Of a stretch of 64,000 nt of DNA, positions 13,991 to 25,500 are shown piece by piece. Origin of the DNA: Apus apus. Lineage: Eukaryota; Chordata; Aves; Apodiformes; Apodidae. A model generated the notes under the pieces. That model was not told the DNA's origin and ran no database searches. It saw only the letters and a program-made list of their open reading frames with translations. The stretch lies in the NCBI RefSeq assembly GCF_020740795.1, contig NC_067283.1, positions 2,693,659 through 2,757,658 of the forward strand, given 5' to 3'. The stretch's first letter is position 1. Each line of letters opens with the position of its first letter. Made by a program: the position numbers and the translations under genes.

Positions 13991-14692
13991 GGGAATTGGT
14001 TTGGGTGGGAAAAGAGCTTTTAGGATCATGGAGTCCAACCGTTCCCCCAGCCCTGCCCCGCGTCCCTCAGCACCATCTCCAGGGCTTGGAAACCCCTCCA
14101 GGGATGGGGACTCCCCCCCTGCCCTGGGCAGCCTGGGCCAGGCCCTGACAACCCTTGCCAGGAAGGAATTGTTCCCCAGATCCAACCTCAGCCTCCCCTG
14201 GCACAACTGGAGGCCGGTTCCTCTTGTCCCATCCCTTGTTCCTGGGGAGCAGAGCCCGACCCCCCTGGCTCCAACCTCCTCTCAGGCAGCTGCAGAGCCA
14301 GCAGGTCTCCCCTCAGCCTCCTTGGCTCCAGGCTGGACACCCCCAGCTCCCTCAGCTGCTCCTGCTCAGACTGGTGCTCCAGCCCCTTCCCCAGCTCCCT
14401 TGCCCTTCTCTGGACACGCTCCAGCCCCTCCATGTCCTTCTTGTCCTGAGGGGCCCAGCCCTGAGCCCAGGATTCCAGCTGCCCCCTCCCCAGGGCCCAG
14501 CCCAGGGGGATGATCCCTGCCCTGCTCCTGCTGGCCACCCCAGTGCTGACACAAGCCAGGATGCTGGTGGCCTTCTTGGCCACCTGGGCACACCCTGGCT
14601 CATCTCCAGCTGCTGTGACCAACCCCCCAAGGTCCTTTTCCCCTGGGCACTTCCCAGCCCCTCTCCCCAAGCCTGGTGTGGGGTTGTTGTCC
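13991..14692 (-). mobile_element. CR1 LINE, about 0.7 kb, between MMTAG2 and MRPL55
   Basis: Reverse complement of the same CR1 type as 11888-12768. It starts from the 3' end (GAATTGGTTTGGGTGGG), runs through GGCAACTGCAG-type and TCCAGCCCCTTCCCCAGCTC blocks, and is cut where the other copy reads CAACAACCCCACACCAGGC. By eye the two differ at few positions, so this subfamily was active fairly recently. It fills nearly all the space between the MRPL55 3' end and the MMTAG2 promoter. Confidence 0.92.
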
Positions 14693-14813
14693 CCAAGCTC
14701 CAGAGCTGGCGGCACCGCCGCCCCCTCACCAACCCAGCCAAGAACCACCCCTCTCCAAAAAAACAACTCTCCACCGCGCCGACTCGTTTCCCGCCTTCAT
14801 CGCTCGGACGCTT

Positions 14814-14819
14814 TTATTT
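14814..14819 (-). promoter_or_regulatory. MRPL55: MRPL55 polyadenylation signal
   Basis: TTTATT on the plus strand reads AATAAA on the minus strand, only 8 bases after the MRPL55 stop codon. The 3' UTR would be about 30 bases, very short but plausible for a compact housekeeping gene. Confidence 0.75.
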
Positions 14820-14826
14820 CTCATCT

Positions 14827-15363
14827 TCACTTCTTCCAGAACCGCTTGTAGGTGCCCATGTCGATGCCCTGGAAGGTCTCCTCCGGCTCAGCCTTCGGCC
14901 TGCTGGGGAATTGCCTCCGCAGCCGGGCCTTGCGCTCCGCCTCGGGCAGGGCGCTGCTGTCCAGGGGCAGCTGCGGGGGACGCCGTCAGGCCCCAGGAGG
15001 CATCTCCCGGCCCCCCCACCCGCCTCCACCCGCCGCCCCCCTCACCATGAGGATCCTCTTGGGCTCTCTGTAGCGCAGGCGGACGGTGGAGCCGTCGGTC
15101 TTGACCAGGAGGACAGGGTAGAGGCGGCCGTAGAGCTGCCGGTGGAGGTGGCAGACGGAGGCGCGGTTGGAGTTGTGGCGGCGGGAGCCGGCGACGGCCG
15201 GCAGCAGCCTGGGGACGGCGTGGAGGGGCAGGCGGCTGGGCAGGGAAGAGCCGGGCAGGGCTGTGAGAGGTCAGCACGGAGGGTGGAACCAAACCCTAAA
15301 AGCTCCTGCTGAAGGTGCCGGGTCCTCCCCATCTCACCTCAGTGCCCGGCTGCCCGCTGCCAT
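14827..15363 (-). CDS. MRPL55: Mitochondrial large ribosomal subunit protein mL55 (MRPL55)
   Basis: A component of the large subunit of the mitochondrial ribosome, encoded in the nucleus and imported. Coding exons in transcript order are 15338-15363, 15046-15235 and 14827-14970; the phases close over 360 nt, giving 119 aa (human about 128). The N terminus MAAGSRALSRLPLHAVPRLL is Arg- and Leu-rich without acidic residues, as expected of a mitochondrial presequence. Exon 2 gives the family core HNSNRASVCHLHRQLYGRLY and then PVLLVKTDGSTVRLRYREPK. Exon 3 is Glu/Arg-rich and ends YKRFWKK. For exon 2 I use the acceptor ending at 15236; the alternative acceptor about 23 bases upstream shifts the frame away from the conserved core. 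Introns are only 75 and 102 bp. The gene is divergent from GUK1 and tandem with MMTAG2, as in human. Confidence 0.93.
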
Positions 15364-15580
15364 GGCAGGGCAGGCGAGGCAGGAGGGATGCTCCTCCTCA
15401 CAGGCACGCCGCAGATGGATGGAGCGCGACGTCAAGCAGCCTCCTGGGGGACCAGGAGCAATCCTGGGGAGTGTGTGGGGGTGACAATCCCATGTCCCCA
15501 TCACAGCGTAACCCCCCTCAACCATCACGTCTCAGCCCCATGATGATTCCCTCAGCTCTGCTGAGGTCTCCCCATAATTG
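15364..15580 (-). promoter_or_regulatory. MRPL55: MRPL55 promoter region
   Basis: Sequence upstream of the MRPL55 start codon. It contains GACGTCA (15428-15434), a CREB/ATF-type element, in GC-rich DNA without a TATA box. The start site cannot be fixed by eye. Confidence 0.45.
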
Positions 15581-15583
15581 CCA

Positions 15584-16140
15584 CTGCCCCTCTCATGCTT
15601 CACCCCACCATGGCAGCCCCACCACGGCAGCCCCCTGCCCCTCTCAAGCCTCACCCCACCGTGGCAGCCCCCTCCCCCTCTCAAGCCTCACCCCACCACG
15701 GCAGCCCCCTGCCCCTCTCAAGCCTCACCCCACCGTGGCAGCCCCCTCCCCCTCTCAAGCCTCACCCCACCACGGCAGCCCCCTGCCCCTCTCAAGGCTC
15801 ACCCCACCATGGCAGCCCCCTCCCCGTCTCAAGCCTCACCCCACCATGGCAGCCCCCTGCCCCTCTCACACCTCACCCCACCATGGCAGCCCCCTGCCCC
15901 TCTCACGCCTCACCCCACCATGGCAGCCCCCTGCCCCTCTCAAGGCTCACCCCACCATGGCAGCCCCCTCCCCCTCTCAAGGCTCACCCCACCATGGCAG
16001 CCCCCTGCCCCTCTCAAGGCTCACCCCACCATGGCAGCCCCCTCCCCCTCTCAAGGCTCACCCCACCATGGCAGCCCCTGCCCCTCTCACGCCTCACCCC
16101 ACCATGGCAGCCCCCTGCCCCTCTCACGCCTCACCCCACC
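15584..16140 (+). repeat. 37-bp minisatellite, about 15 copies
   Basis: The unit reads approximately CCCCCTGCCCCTCTCAAGCC followed by TCACCCCACCATGGCAG. Units alternate CTGCCCC and CTCCCCC, and AAGCC, AAGGC or ACGCC. Because 37 is not a multiple of 3, all three plus frames cycle through the same proline-rich peptide, which explains the long open frames here. The array separates the MRPL55 and GUK1 promoters. Confidence 0.95.
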
Positions 16141-16424
16141 ACCCCCTCCCCCCCCCCCCCCCCCCCTCATCGTGGTTCGCTCCAAAACACCCTCCCCCCG
16201 CCCCGCAATGGTTCAGCCCAGGCTGCCTCCATTCCCCCCCCGCCCCGCCCCGCTGCGCTCCGGCCCAGCGCCCTCCCCCCACCCCCCCCCAAACCAACCC
16301 CCCATCCCAGCACGGCCCCGGCCTGACTCCCCCCTTCCAGCCACCACCGCAGAGCCCCCCCAAAACCCCATTTCCCCCCCCCCTCCCAGAACCCCCATTT
16401 CCCCCTGAACACACACCCCCCCCC
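16141..16424 (+). repeat. C-run-rich low-complexity DNA upstream of GUK1
   Basis: Almost continuous cytosine runs (for example about 16146-16167) with few other bases, directly after the 37-bp array. Nothing else is recognisable. Confidence 0.75.
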
Positions 16425-16535
16425 TCACGTGACCGCGCGCCGCTCCGCTCCGCTCGGCCCCGCCCCCTCTCGCTGACGTCAGGGCGCGCGGCGGCGGCGG
16501 GAGCGCGGGGGCTGCTGGGGCCGCCCCCCCCCGCC
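16425..16535 (+). promoter_or_regulatory. GUK1: GUK1 CpG-island promoter with E-box and CRE
   Basis: TCACGTGAC (16425-16433) is a palindromic E-box of the USF/MiT type. TGACGTCA (16474-16481) is a perfect CREB/ATF palindrome. Both sit in GC-rich, TATA-less DNA 55 to 110 bases before the GUK1 upstream start codon, in CGGCGGCGGGAGC-type leader sequence. Transcription probably starts between the CRE and the ATG. Confidence 0.65.
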
Positions 16536-19500
16536 ATGAGCTGGCGGCGGCTGCGCGGAGCCATCGCACGGGGTGAGCGGGGCGCGGGGGTCCCGCCTCC
16601 CCCGGGGCGGCCGGCAGGGGCTGGGGGAGCCGCACGCTGCACCGGGACCCGCGCAAAGGGTAGGGCCCGGGCGGCCCCCGGGGTGCCCAGCCCCCCCCCC
16701 CCCGTGAAGAACCCTCGGCTGCGAGAAGGGGAGGGGAGGGGGTCGCCCCCTCACAGGGAGACTCGGCTGAGGAGGCCCAGGAGGCCCCGGGGGTCTCAGC
16801 CCCTCACAGAGACCCTCAGCTGAGGGGGTCCAGGCAGCCCCAGGGGTCTCAGCCCCTCACAAGGACCCGCGGCTGAGGAGGGGGGTCCAGGGGGTCTCAG
16901 CCCCTCACAGGGAGACTCGGCTGAGGGGGCCCAGGAGGCCCCGGGGGTCTTAGCCCCTCACAGAGACCCTCGGCTGAGGAGGGGGGTCCAGGCAGCCCCG
17001 GGGGTCTTAGCCCCTCACAGAGACCCTCGGCTGAAGGGAAGGGAGCCGGCCTTGGGTGCTGAGCCCCTCACTAAGACTCTCAGTTGAGGAGGGGGGCCCA
17101 GGTGGCCCCGGGGGTCTCAGCCCCTCACCCTTGGCTGAGGGGGTCCAGGTTGCCTCGGGAGTCCGAGCCCCTCACAAGGAGCCTCGGCTGAGGGGGTCCA
17201 GGCAGCCCCGGGGGTCTCAGCCCCTCACAGAGACCCTCGGCTGAGGGGGTCCAGGGGGTCTCAGCCCCTCACAGAGACCCTCGGCTGAGGAGGGGGGTCC
17301 AGGCGGCCCAGGGGGTCTCAGCCCCTCACAGGGACCCTCGGCTGAGGAGGGGGGTCCAGGCAGCCCCGGGGGTCTCAGCCCCTCACAGGGACCCTCGGCT
17401 GAGGAGGGGGGTCCAGGCAGCCCCGGGGGTCTCAGCCCCTCACAGGGACCCTCGGCTGAGGAGGGGGGTCCAGGCAGCCCCGGGGGTCTCAGCCCCTCAC
17501 AGAGACTTTCAGCACCGAGGTGTTGGCCTGGGGGTGTTGATCCCCCCCCAGGAGCTCCTGTCTGAGGGGGAATGGCCCCCAGGCAGCCTGGGGATGCTGA
17601 GCTCTCCCGTCGCCTCTCCAGGTCCCTGCACGTTGCTTGCTGAATGGGTTGGGTTTTGTGGGTACCGTGCAAGGTGGTGAAGCAGAAGCAGGGTGTTGGG
17701 GCAGGCACCCTTCAGGGATCCAAAAATAAAGCTCTGTGTGGTGAAACACAAAGAAGTACATGAAGGGAAGCAGATGGCAAAGCCACACCTGTCTGAGCTT
17801 CACCTCTGTAGATATTTAGCCAGGTGGGTAAAGTGGTGCAGACCAGCTGGTGGGTTAAACTGGTCCAGTTATGCAGTAGTATGTAGTCTTGGACTGGGCT
17901 TATCTGTGGTCTGGACCTGCCTGATTTCTGCAGTGACCTTGAGCAAGTGGTTCTTGTTCCTGCTGCTGCATCATTGCTCTCTGCAAAGTGAGCAATATCA
18001 ATCAGTGCAGGGGCTAATTAGTGCTTTGTAGATAATTGTTTCCAGGAAAAAGGTGGCTGAGTGGTCCCAGCAGTTTTGGATACTGTGGTGGGGATGCTGT
18101 GCTCCTGTTTCACTGCTGCAAATAATTCCCTTTATTTAAGGAACCTGCTGCCTGTTGGAGCAGAACCTCTGTCCTGTGTGGTCTCTGCTGGGAAACCACC
18201 AAAGGAACCTTGGAGTTTGGAGATGCTAAGTGTTTCCTTGCCCTTGGATAGTGCTAAACTTTGTTGTGTTACTGTAGCTGGGCTGGGTTGTTAGAAAGTG
18301 TCGCAGAACTTAGAAATGTGGGAGTGGCGGCTTCATAATGAGCGGCGCTGTCAGAAGGTGTCCCAAACCTTAGAAAGGTGGGAGTGGCAGCTTCATCATT
18401 AGCCTGCTAAAAATAGGATATGGGATTATAATCCTAATCCAGGAGACCTGTCTTGGGGCTCCAGGGAAACTGTCCTTTAATCTTCTTTTCTACTTTGCAA
18501 GGGGGCTTTGCCTTCTCTGTAAAGCCTCTCTGCTAATCAGCATTAATTTAGTTTAACTCTTTTGATGTCTGTCCTTTGCTTTACTGGTTGCCGTTGCCAC
18601 TTCCCAGTTAAAATTAAAGATGAGTTTAGCAGATGGGAGCAATCCAAGAAACATTCCTTGCTTTAAATGACAATCTCCTGGGGTGACTACCTCCTCTTTG
18701 TGCAGCCCAGCAGGATCTACGTGCCTGTTTGTCCTTGGTCTAGGGGTGGCACCTCCCCAGGTTTGAGGATCTTTATTAAGTAGCCGTGCTGCCCTTGCTG
18801 AGCAACTCCAGCCCACTGTGGTTTTGGTGATAAGGTGGTTAGATGGGATCCAAAACCACTTTAGGAGTAATCCAATGGAGGCAAGAGACCACCTGTGCTA
18901 GATATTTGCAGTTTGGCTGCTCTTAAAATGCCAAAATCAGAGCAAATGGGGACAAAATTTGGGTTTTATTTAAAATAAATAGGTAACTGTAGTGTTACTG
19001 TTACAAACAGCTGGAAAATGTGACTTGTAGGTGCCGTACTGGGCTGGGAACCAAATGGGAGATTTTAAAAGCTCTGTATCCACCCGGCCTGCTTTCTCAG
19101 GCTTTCTTGGCACTTTTCTTGTGGCTTCTGAGGGCTTCAGGTTGCTGGAGGCAGAGGAGCTGTGCTTGATGGGGAGGCACAGAAGGCCAGTGAGGGCAGC
19201 ACTACCTGGTGTGCAAAGCAGCTCGTTTGGAATCATTCCTTGAGGTCAGGGCATGTGGTTAAACCACATCTGATGGTGGAGGTGAAGGCACCTGCTCTCA
19301 CGTCTGCGCTGCTCAAGTCTGGAGGCATGGATCATCTCCTCTCTTCATCCTCTCAGGACGTTTTCATCCTTCTCTCCAGCCCTTGGCAGCTGCTCCCAAA
19401 ATCCTGCACTGTTCTGGGTGCCTTATGAAGATGTTCTGTGGGAGCTGGTATTGCTCTGTGCTGGCACAGATTCCCAGTTTCCCAGCCAGGTGTTTGCCAT

Positions 19501-22500
19501 CCCAGCCCCCTCATCTGGCATTGGAAATGGCTTTCCCCCCCCACCCCCCCCTCTAAATTAAGTCTTGTTTTCCTCTGCAGATCCCTAGCTAAAGAGAAGG
19601 GTTACTTTTGGAAGGAGGCAAGAGGAAGCACCTGCAAGGCTCTTGGTTTATTTTTAGCCTGTTTTCCAAAGAAGTGAGACCTGTCATGACAACTCCTGTG
19701 TCTTGTCTCACTTTAGTTCTGAATATTTCTGTGGGGAAAAAAAAAAAAAGGCAGTAAGGTAAAGGAGAGTGTCTTCCTCTCCCCCATACACCCCACCAGT
19801 CCTCTTTCAGGTAGAAAAGCACTGCCAGCACCAGGGTGGCATGGACCCTGCAAGCTGGGACATGCTGTTTGGGTCTGTGTGGGCAAGACAATGAGTTTTC
19901 CTGCTGCCTTTGTGGAGTAGCCTGATTGCTGAAGTGAGATGCAGCACTGGCTGGAGGTAGCAACTGTTCAAATTTCAGTCCAAAAAGCAGAGGAGCATTG
20001 TCTGCAGAAGGTGAAATCCTGTCTAAAATAAAGACAGGGATTTTTCTAGAAGAGCTGCCTCCACCATACAGCTGTTGGGTGTGGAATGTGAGTGTAGCAG
20101 CTTCACAGGCTGGGTTTTACACCCCATGTCATCTAAAAGCCCATCCATTCTCCGTGTCTCTGAGCACCACTGCTTTGATCACCAGCTGAAGACATGCTGT
20201 GTCTGAGAAGGAAGGTGGGTGGAGACCATCCCAGGCCCTCTCCAGCAGTTTTGCCAGCACCCCTCAGCCCCTTAGTGGCATTTTGACTCCAGCTTTACCA
20301 GCCAGGAGAGCAGGGAGCGGGGAAGGGACCATGAGAGGAGATTAAAGAGCAGCGAGCTGTTTTCATTGGCCATCTTAAAATTACAGCTTGGTAATTAAGG
20401 CTTTAGGCAGCTCACAAATAGCCCAGCTTTCTGCCAGCTCGCTCATATTGCCGGCCTGTCGCTGCCGTGAAGAGCTGGACTTGATTCCTTGGCTGAAAGG
20501 GAGTAAAAGCAAAAGGTAAGGATGCATTGGAGTCTTCTCCCAGCCAGCACTTTGCCCATTCCTCTTACCTCTTCCCCGTTTGTCTGGGGTTGAGTGAAAT
20601 TATTGTCGGTGATTTGGGCAGTTTGAAATCCCCCTTTTACTATTGGTGCCTGCAAATGGAATTTCAAGGGGGGAAATAGAGGAAAGCTCTTGACCCTCTA
20701 GCTGGGTTGTGAGCATCCTGGCTGGGATCTGCAGGCAGGGGCTGGGACTTGTGCATCTGGAGCAGTTCTTGTTGGCACAGCTGGATCACTGTGGAGGGAA
20801 AGCAGCGAAATGCCCGGACAGAATCTGTGCTGGCATCCCAGTATCACCTGTGGGGGTTTTTGGTGGTGGCTGAGGAAGCTGGAGCACAATGAAGGAGCAT
20901 CGTTCAGGAGGAGCTGTGTGCTGGGGTGGATGGAGGGCAGCAGACCTTCTCCAGCTCCTCTTCTGGAATGTTTTGCAAGCCATGGTCAAGGCTCACCAGC
21001 ACTCTCCCACTATTTATGTGGGAGAGAGAGGAGTTGACCTGGGGAGAAGAGAGGGAAAATGCTTTGGAAAACTTGACAAGGGCCCCTCTGCTTCCTGGCT
21101 GCAAGCACTGAATAGCATTTTGCTGGTGAGGAGGTGCAGGAGGGTGTTCTTTCCTCTTTTGGTATTGAGCATTTAGGCAAAAACCTGTGATCTGTGGAAA
21201 TTAGCAGGGTAGGACAGGTCCTTCTCCAAAAGGACTTCCTAAAAGTTTGTTCAGCCTGATGTTTTTTGGATGATGGAGCCTAATCCAGCAATGTGGCCAT
21301 GCAGATATGATGTGACCAGTCCTCTGAGGTTCCCAGAGAATGGCTGATCTGGTGGGTTTGTTGGGCTCCAGCACCTGGGGGACACAGCATTAAAAAAGGA
21401 GACAGTTTCCTTCTGGATGGTGATTGAACGTGGGTGTCTTTATGCTGCTGCTGGCATCTGCTTAGACTATGTGTATCAATACTCTGTCCCTTCTTACAGA
21501 CAAGTACAAAGCATCTCAGGGAACAGAGGGAAAACTGGTGTGATTTGCAGCTGTAGTGCTGCCTGGTCAGGGTCTGCGTGATGGTAGAGCTGTGCAGGAG
21601 GGATTTAGGGATAAGGAGGTTCCCAGCTCACCCAAGCTGGGGTCAGGGAGGCAGCACGGCTGGATTAGGCGGCTGCACGATCCACGGCTGGTTTTGTAAG
21701 AGACAGCATTTGGCTTAAGGCTGTTGGAAAAGTGGTTTGTAAGGTCAGGGTGACATTGCTATGATCTAATTTAAAATGGAAAGGCATTATGCTGTCTCTT
21801 GGCTGGTGGCTCCTGTGGCCACACCCAGCCAATGAGGTTCAAAAAAATGCATTTCCAGGGGCTTTACTGCCTGTGGAAAGTAATTGTTTTTACATAGGAA
21901 AAAGAGGCTTGTTTGGTTTGTCCTACTCTCCCCATCACCTCTGTTTTAGAAGCTGCTGAGTTGCTGATGATGGATGAGGGTCCCTGGTGGTACCTCCTGT
22001 GCTGTCATACAGGATTTGCTTCTTTATTGATATGTTAATAACCAACCTTTCTTTCTCCTCAGAGAGGCAGGCACATAAAAAAACATTAAAACACTATATT
22101 TTTTTTTAGTTTCTGGCTCTAGAAAAAACTGCAGAAAAGCCTGAGTGGCTCCAAGCTGCCTTCTTTTTTTCCTGTACCAGGAACTGAACCCTTCTCTCTT
22201 GCCACAAGAACTGGAGTTAGTGCTCTAGGAAAGATGGAAATAAACCCCAAAGCATGTTAGGGTCCCAGATTCACCCCCCCTGTGTTCAGACCATTGTTGC
22301 CAGGCTTTGGGGGTTTAGTGTTGGAGGACACTGGGTCTAGATTTCAGTATGTTGTCTGCTCGTGGTAAAGGCTTTGCCTGTGGATATTTATCCCTGGAGT
22401 GATAGGAAACATTTAACTGTACATCACAGCTGTGTGTAGTTGTTGGGATGTAAACGGGCAGCATGAGACGTGTGGTGATCTCATGGGCATCCCATCCCTC

Positions 22501-25500
22501 ACTCAGAGCTGCATACCTGTAATTCTGGCTGATTTCTGCCCTTTTTTCTTGCCAGCGTCTCCTGCAAGCGCTTCTTGAGGCCTCTCCCTGTGCGAGGGAG
22601 GTGGCTGTGACTCCACCTCTCTCAGTAAAGACGAAGATGAAGCTGGCATCGCCCAATGAGTGTGGATGTCCCATGGTGTTCCCAGATGCCACCAGGCACA
22701 GACAGCATTTTCCTCCTGTTAGAAAAAGTCTTCCCTAGGATTTGAGTCTCAGAGGGACCCAATCCTGGTGGCAGAGGACAGAGCTGGCTTGAATTATCCC
22801 ACTTCAGTGGCAGCGGGAGCCTAGTTTCCTTCTCTGGGTTATGACCTGTGAGTTTAAACTCAGTCCCTGCTGCAATGATACATGTCCTTTGTCTGAGGGT
22901 GAAGCTGTTCTGCTGCACTGTTGATGGCCTCCCTTGTCTGCTTTCCAAAGCAGTATCTGACTCCCCAGGGCTTCCTGCCTCGATCTTCCTCAGCAGTACA
23001 GAGATGGCAGCTCTGCAGCCAGCTGGTGGCTAATTTAATAGTTCTTTGACTTTCCCTGTCTTTTTGGTGCACTCTCAGTTACTTCCTATCAGCTCTAGGC
23101 TTGTGATTTCTCATCATTTCACATTTCTCTGCAGAAACTGGTATCTGAGGGTAAAGGTTAGGTGCTGTTTTGTAGGTTCCAGCACCCCTGGGAATCCATA
23201 GCTGTGTTTTTTCCTGGGTGTTTCTAGCCAAACATGTATTTTTCTGTCTCTCTAGCCATGCAGGGACCAAGACCTGTGGTTCTGAGTGGCCCATCAGGTG
23301 CAGGGAAGAGCACTTTGTTAAAGAAACTGCTCAAAGATTATGAGAATGTCTTTGGCTTCAGCGTTTCCCGTAAGTATCTGTATGTCTCTGAGGTGGGCTA
23401 TGAAGGAGTTCAGGGTCACTAGCCCAGAGCCTGCCTCTGTAGCTGTATTCATGCCCCAAACAACAGGTATCCCTGCCTTGCGTGTATCCTGGTCTGCCTG
23501 TGGGCTCTTTGAGGTGTCTAAAGAAGTGAGGACCCCTTTTACTACTGCTATTGAGCAGCAGCTTTGCCTAGATTCTTCCCAGCACCTACGTTTTTCTCCT
23601 CCTGCTATGGCTCTGGGGGTATGTTGTTTTTTTGTATGTCAGTCTCTTAGTGCTGGCCAAGGGTTCTTTTTTCTACCTGGGATGGTTCCCTGTAATGTGA
23701 AAATACCCACTGGCTGGCCAGCTTGGTACACTCCCACCTGCCTGTGGGCTGCAGGCAGTGCTGAACTCCTGCATCCACAGCAGAGTAAGTGCAGGGAGTT
23801 TTCTTCAGGCAGCTTGCCTGTTACAGTACTGATTTTGCTTCCTTCTTTATGAGGGACACCTTAAAAGTTACCCTCAGAGTCTGGGCTGTGCCCACGGCTC
23901 ATTTGCTTGATTTCCCTGGAGTTCTGCAAGGTGTTTGTAAGTACGTTACCAAAATGTTTTGAGTTTTTTTACTGTCCTAAAGCTTTGAATACCACAAGTG
24001 CAATCCTAGCTTTGAGAGCTGTGAGATCTGCATTTGTTCTATAGGAAAGGGCAAATACTGGATGTTTAAAAATTTAATGTCACTGGAGATGAAAATAACT
24101 TCAAATTATCTTTCCTTTTCTGTGTTCCATCCTGTGCTCTTGGTTGAACTGAGTTTCTCATCTCACTCCAGGCTAAATTTTATAATTTTGCCCAAGATTG
24201 CCTCTTTGTAGATATTTTTTTCCCTAAATCTGCACAGGCCACTTAGGCCATGGCAGTTGGTGCTTTAGGAAAACTTAAAAGGTCATCAGACCCTAATTGC
24301 ATTAAGGTAACTCCTGCTGGTCATAAATAACATAGTCAGTGTTGCCTTCCATGATGACCATCAGCTCCTTTTTGGTTTGCGGAACATGAGCTTAAAATAA
24401 TAATAGTTTGGATGATTTTCAAGAGGTTCAAAGGCTGTCTGATTTATTCCCCTCCCTCGTGCAGGAGTTTGCCTTTCTGCATTAAATCTGGCTATTTTAA
24501 GCACCTATGTAGGTGCTGCATGATCTTTTAAAATGAAGTAAACTCAGGGCACAGCTAATTCCCCTGAACTGAGGCAGAGGTCTGAGTAATATGTCTGGGA
24601 TTACACAGGAAGGCTGTAGAAGAGCTGAAAACAGCCCAGCCTGGTAAGTCCCACACTGACCACTCAGCCACCAACAGTCTTAAGATTGTTTTTTAGATTA
24701 TCACAGTTTCTTCAATTCAAGGCCAGGCCTGCCACGTTGCTGTGTTCTATAGCAGCTGATTCCAAAAGCTTTGATCATTTAAATAGAGGATCATCTTACT
24801 CTGTGATTGTGTGTGGTTTTATTCTTTGATACTCTTACTTCCTACAGAATTTACAATTTACATATATTTTTTTTTTTGCTTACAGATACCACAAGGCAGC
24901 CAAGACCTGGAGAAGTAAATGGCAAAGGTGAGTGTGTTGCTGCTGGTCCTGACTCAGCAAGCAATTCCTCTGAAAAATGTGAAGTGTTTTAGGTGAGGTG
25001 CATGCACAAAGCCCCACTGGTGGGTAAGTTAGTCCTACATTTCTGTGTATAGGGTGTATTTCCTTAGGCAGGAGGAGCAGACATTCAGTAATGGTATATT
25101 TGTGTGTGTGTATAAGTATGTAGACACACACTTCAGTTCTTTATCTTGGTGGTAACAAGACCATATCCATTTACTGCTGCTCCATGCATTGCAGAGAAGA
25201 TACCAAAGAGGGATGGTCTTGGCAGAACAAACCCTCCTTTAATTACACGGTGAAATGTTAACAGAGCCAAAGCTGCCTATTTTCTTTTCTAGACTGTATC
25301 TGTAAGTCACTGGTTGAGGTTTTCAAATCAGGGCTCTTGGTTTAAGCACCCTGGTCCATACTTGAGCATCAAGTGGCTTGATTTTTGGAAGTGCCAGGCA
25401 GCTCTGGTGAGAGAACCTCAAACACACACTGCTTTATGAGATCTCTCTCTCTGTAGTAAAAGCTGCTGGCCAGCTGCTTTTCTATTTTCTGGTTTGTTTG

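Noticed and set aside
13341-14513. 390-codon open frame on the plus strand
   Set aside because: It reads through G-runs, the MMTAG2 promoter and an antisense CR1; the glycine-rich part is homopolymer translation.
15239-15258. Alternative MRPL55 exon 2 acceptor (CTCTCACAG, about 23 bases upstream)
   Set aside because: Joined to exon 1 it gives a frame without the conserved RLYPVLLVK core.
14155-15312. 385-codon plus-strand frame over MRPL55
   Set aside because: Antisense to the MRPL55 exons and to a CR1 copy; shadow frame.
15315-16823. 502-codon proline-rich open frame on the plus strand
   Set aside because: It is produced by the 37-bp minisatellite and C-runs and then runs into the GUK1 promoter and first exon; no protein family or splice support.
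15584-17512. Regular repeat arrays as a CRISPR
   Set aside because: The units are head-to-tail without unique spacers and lie in a vertebrate genome; they are minisatellites.
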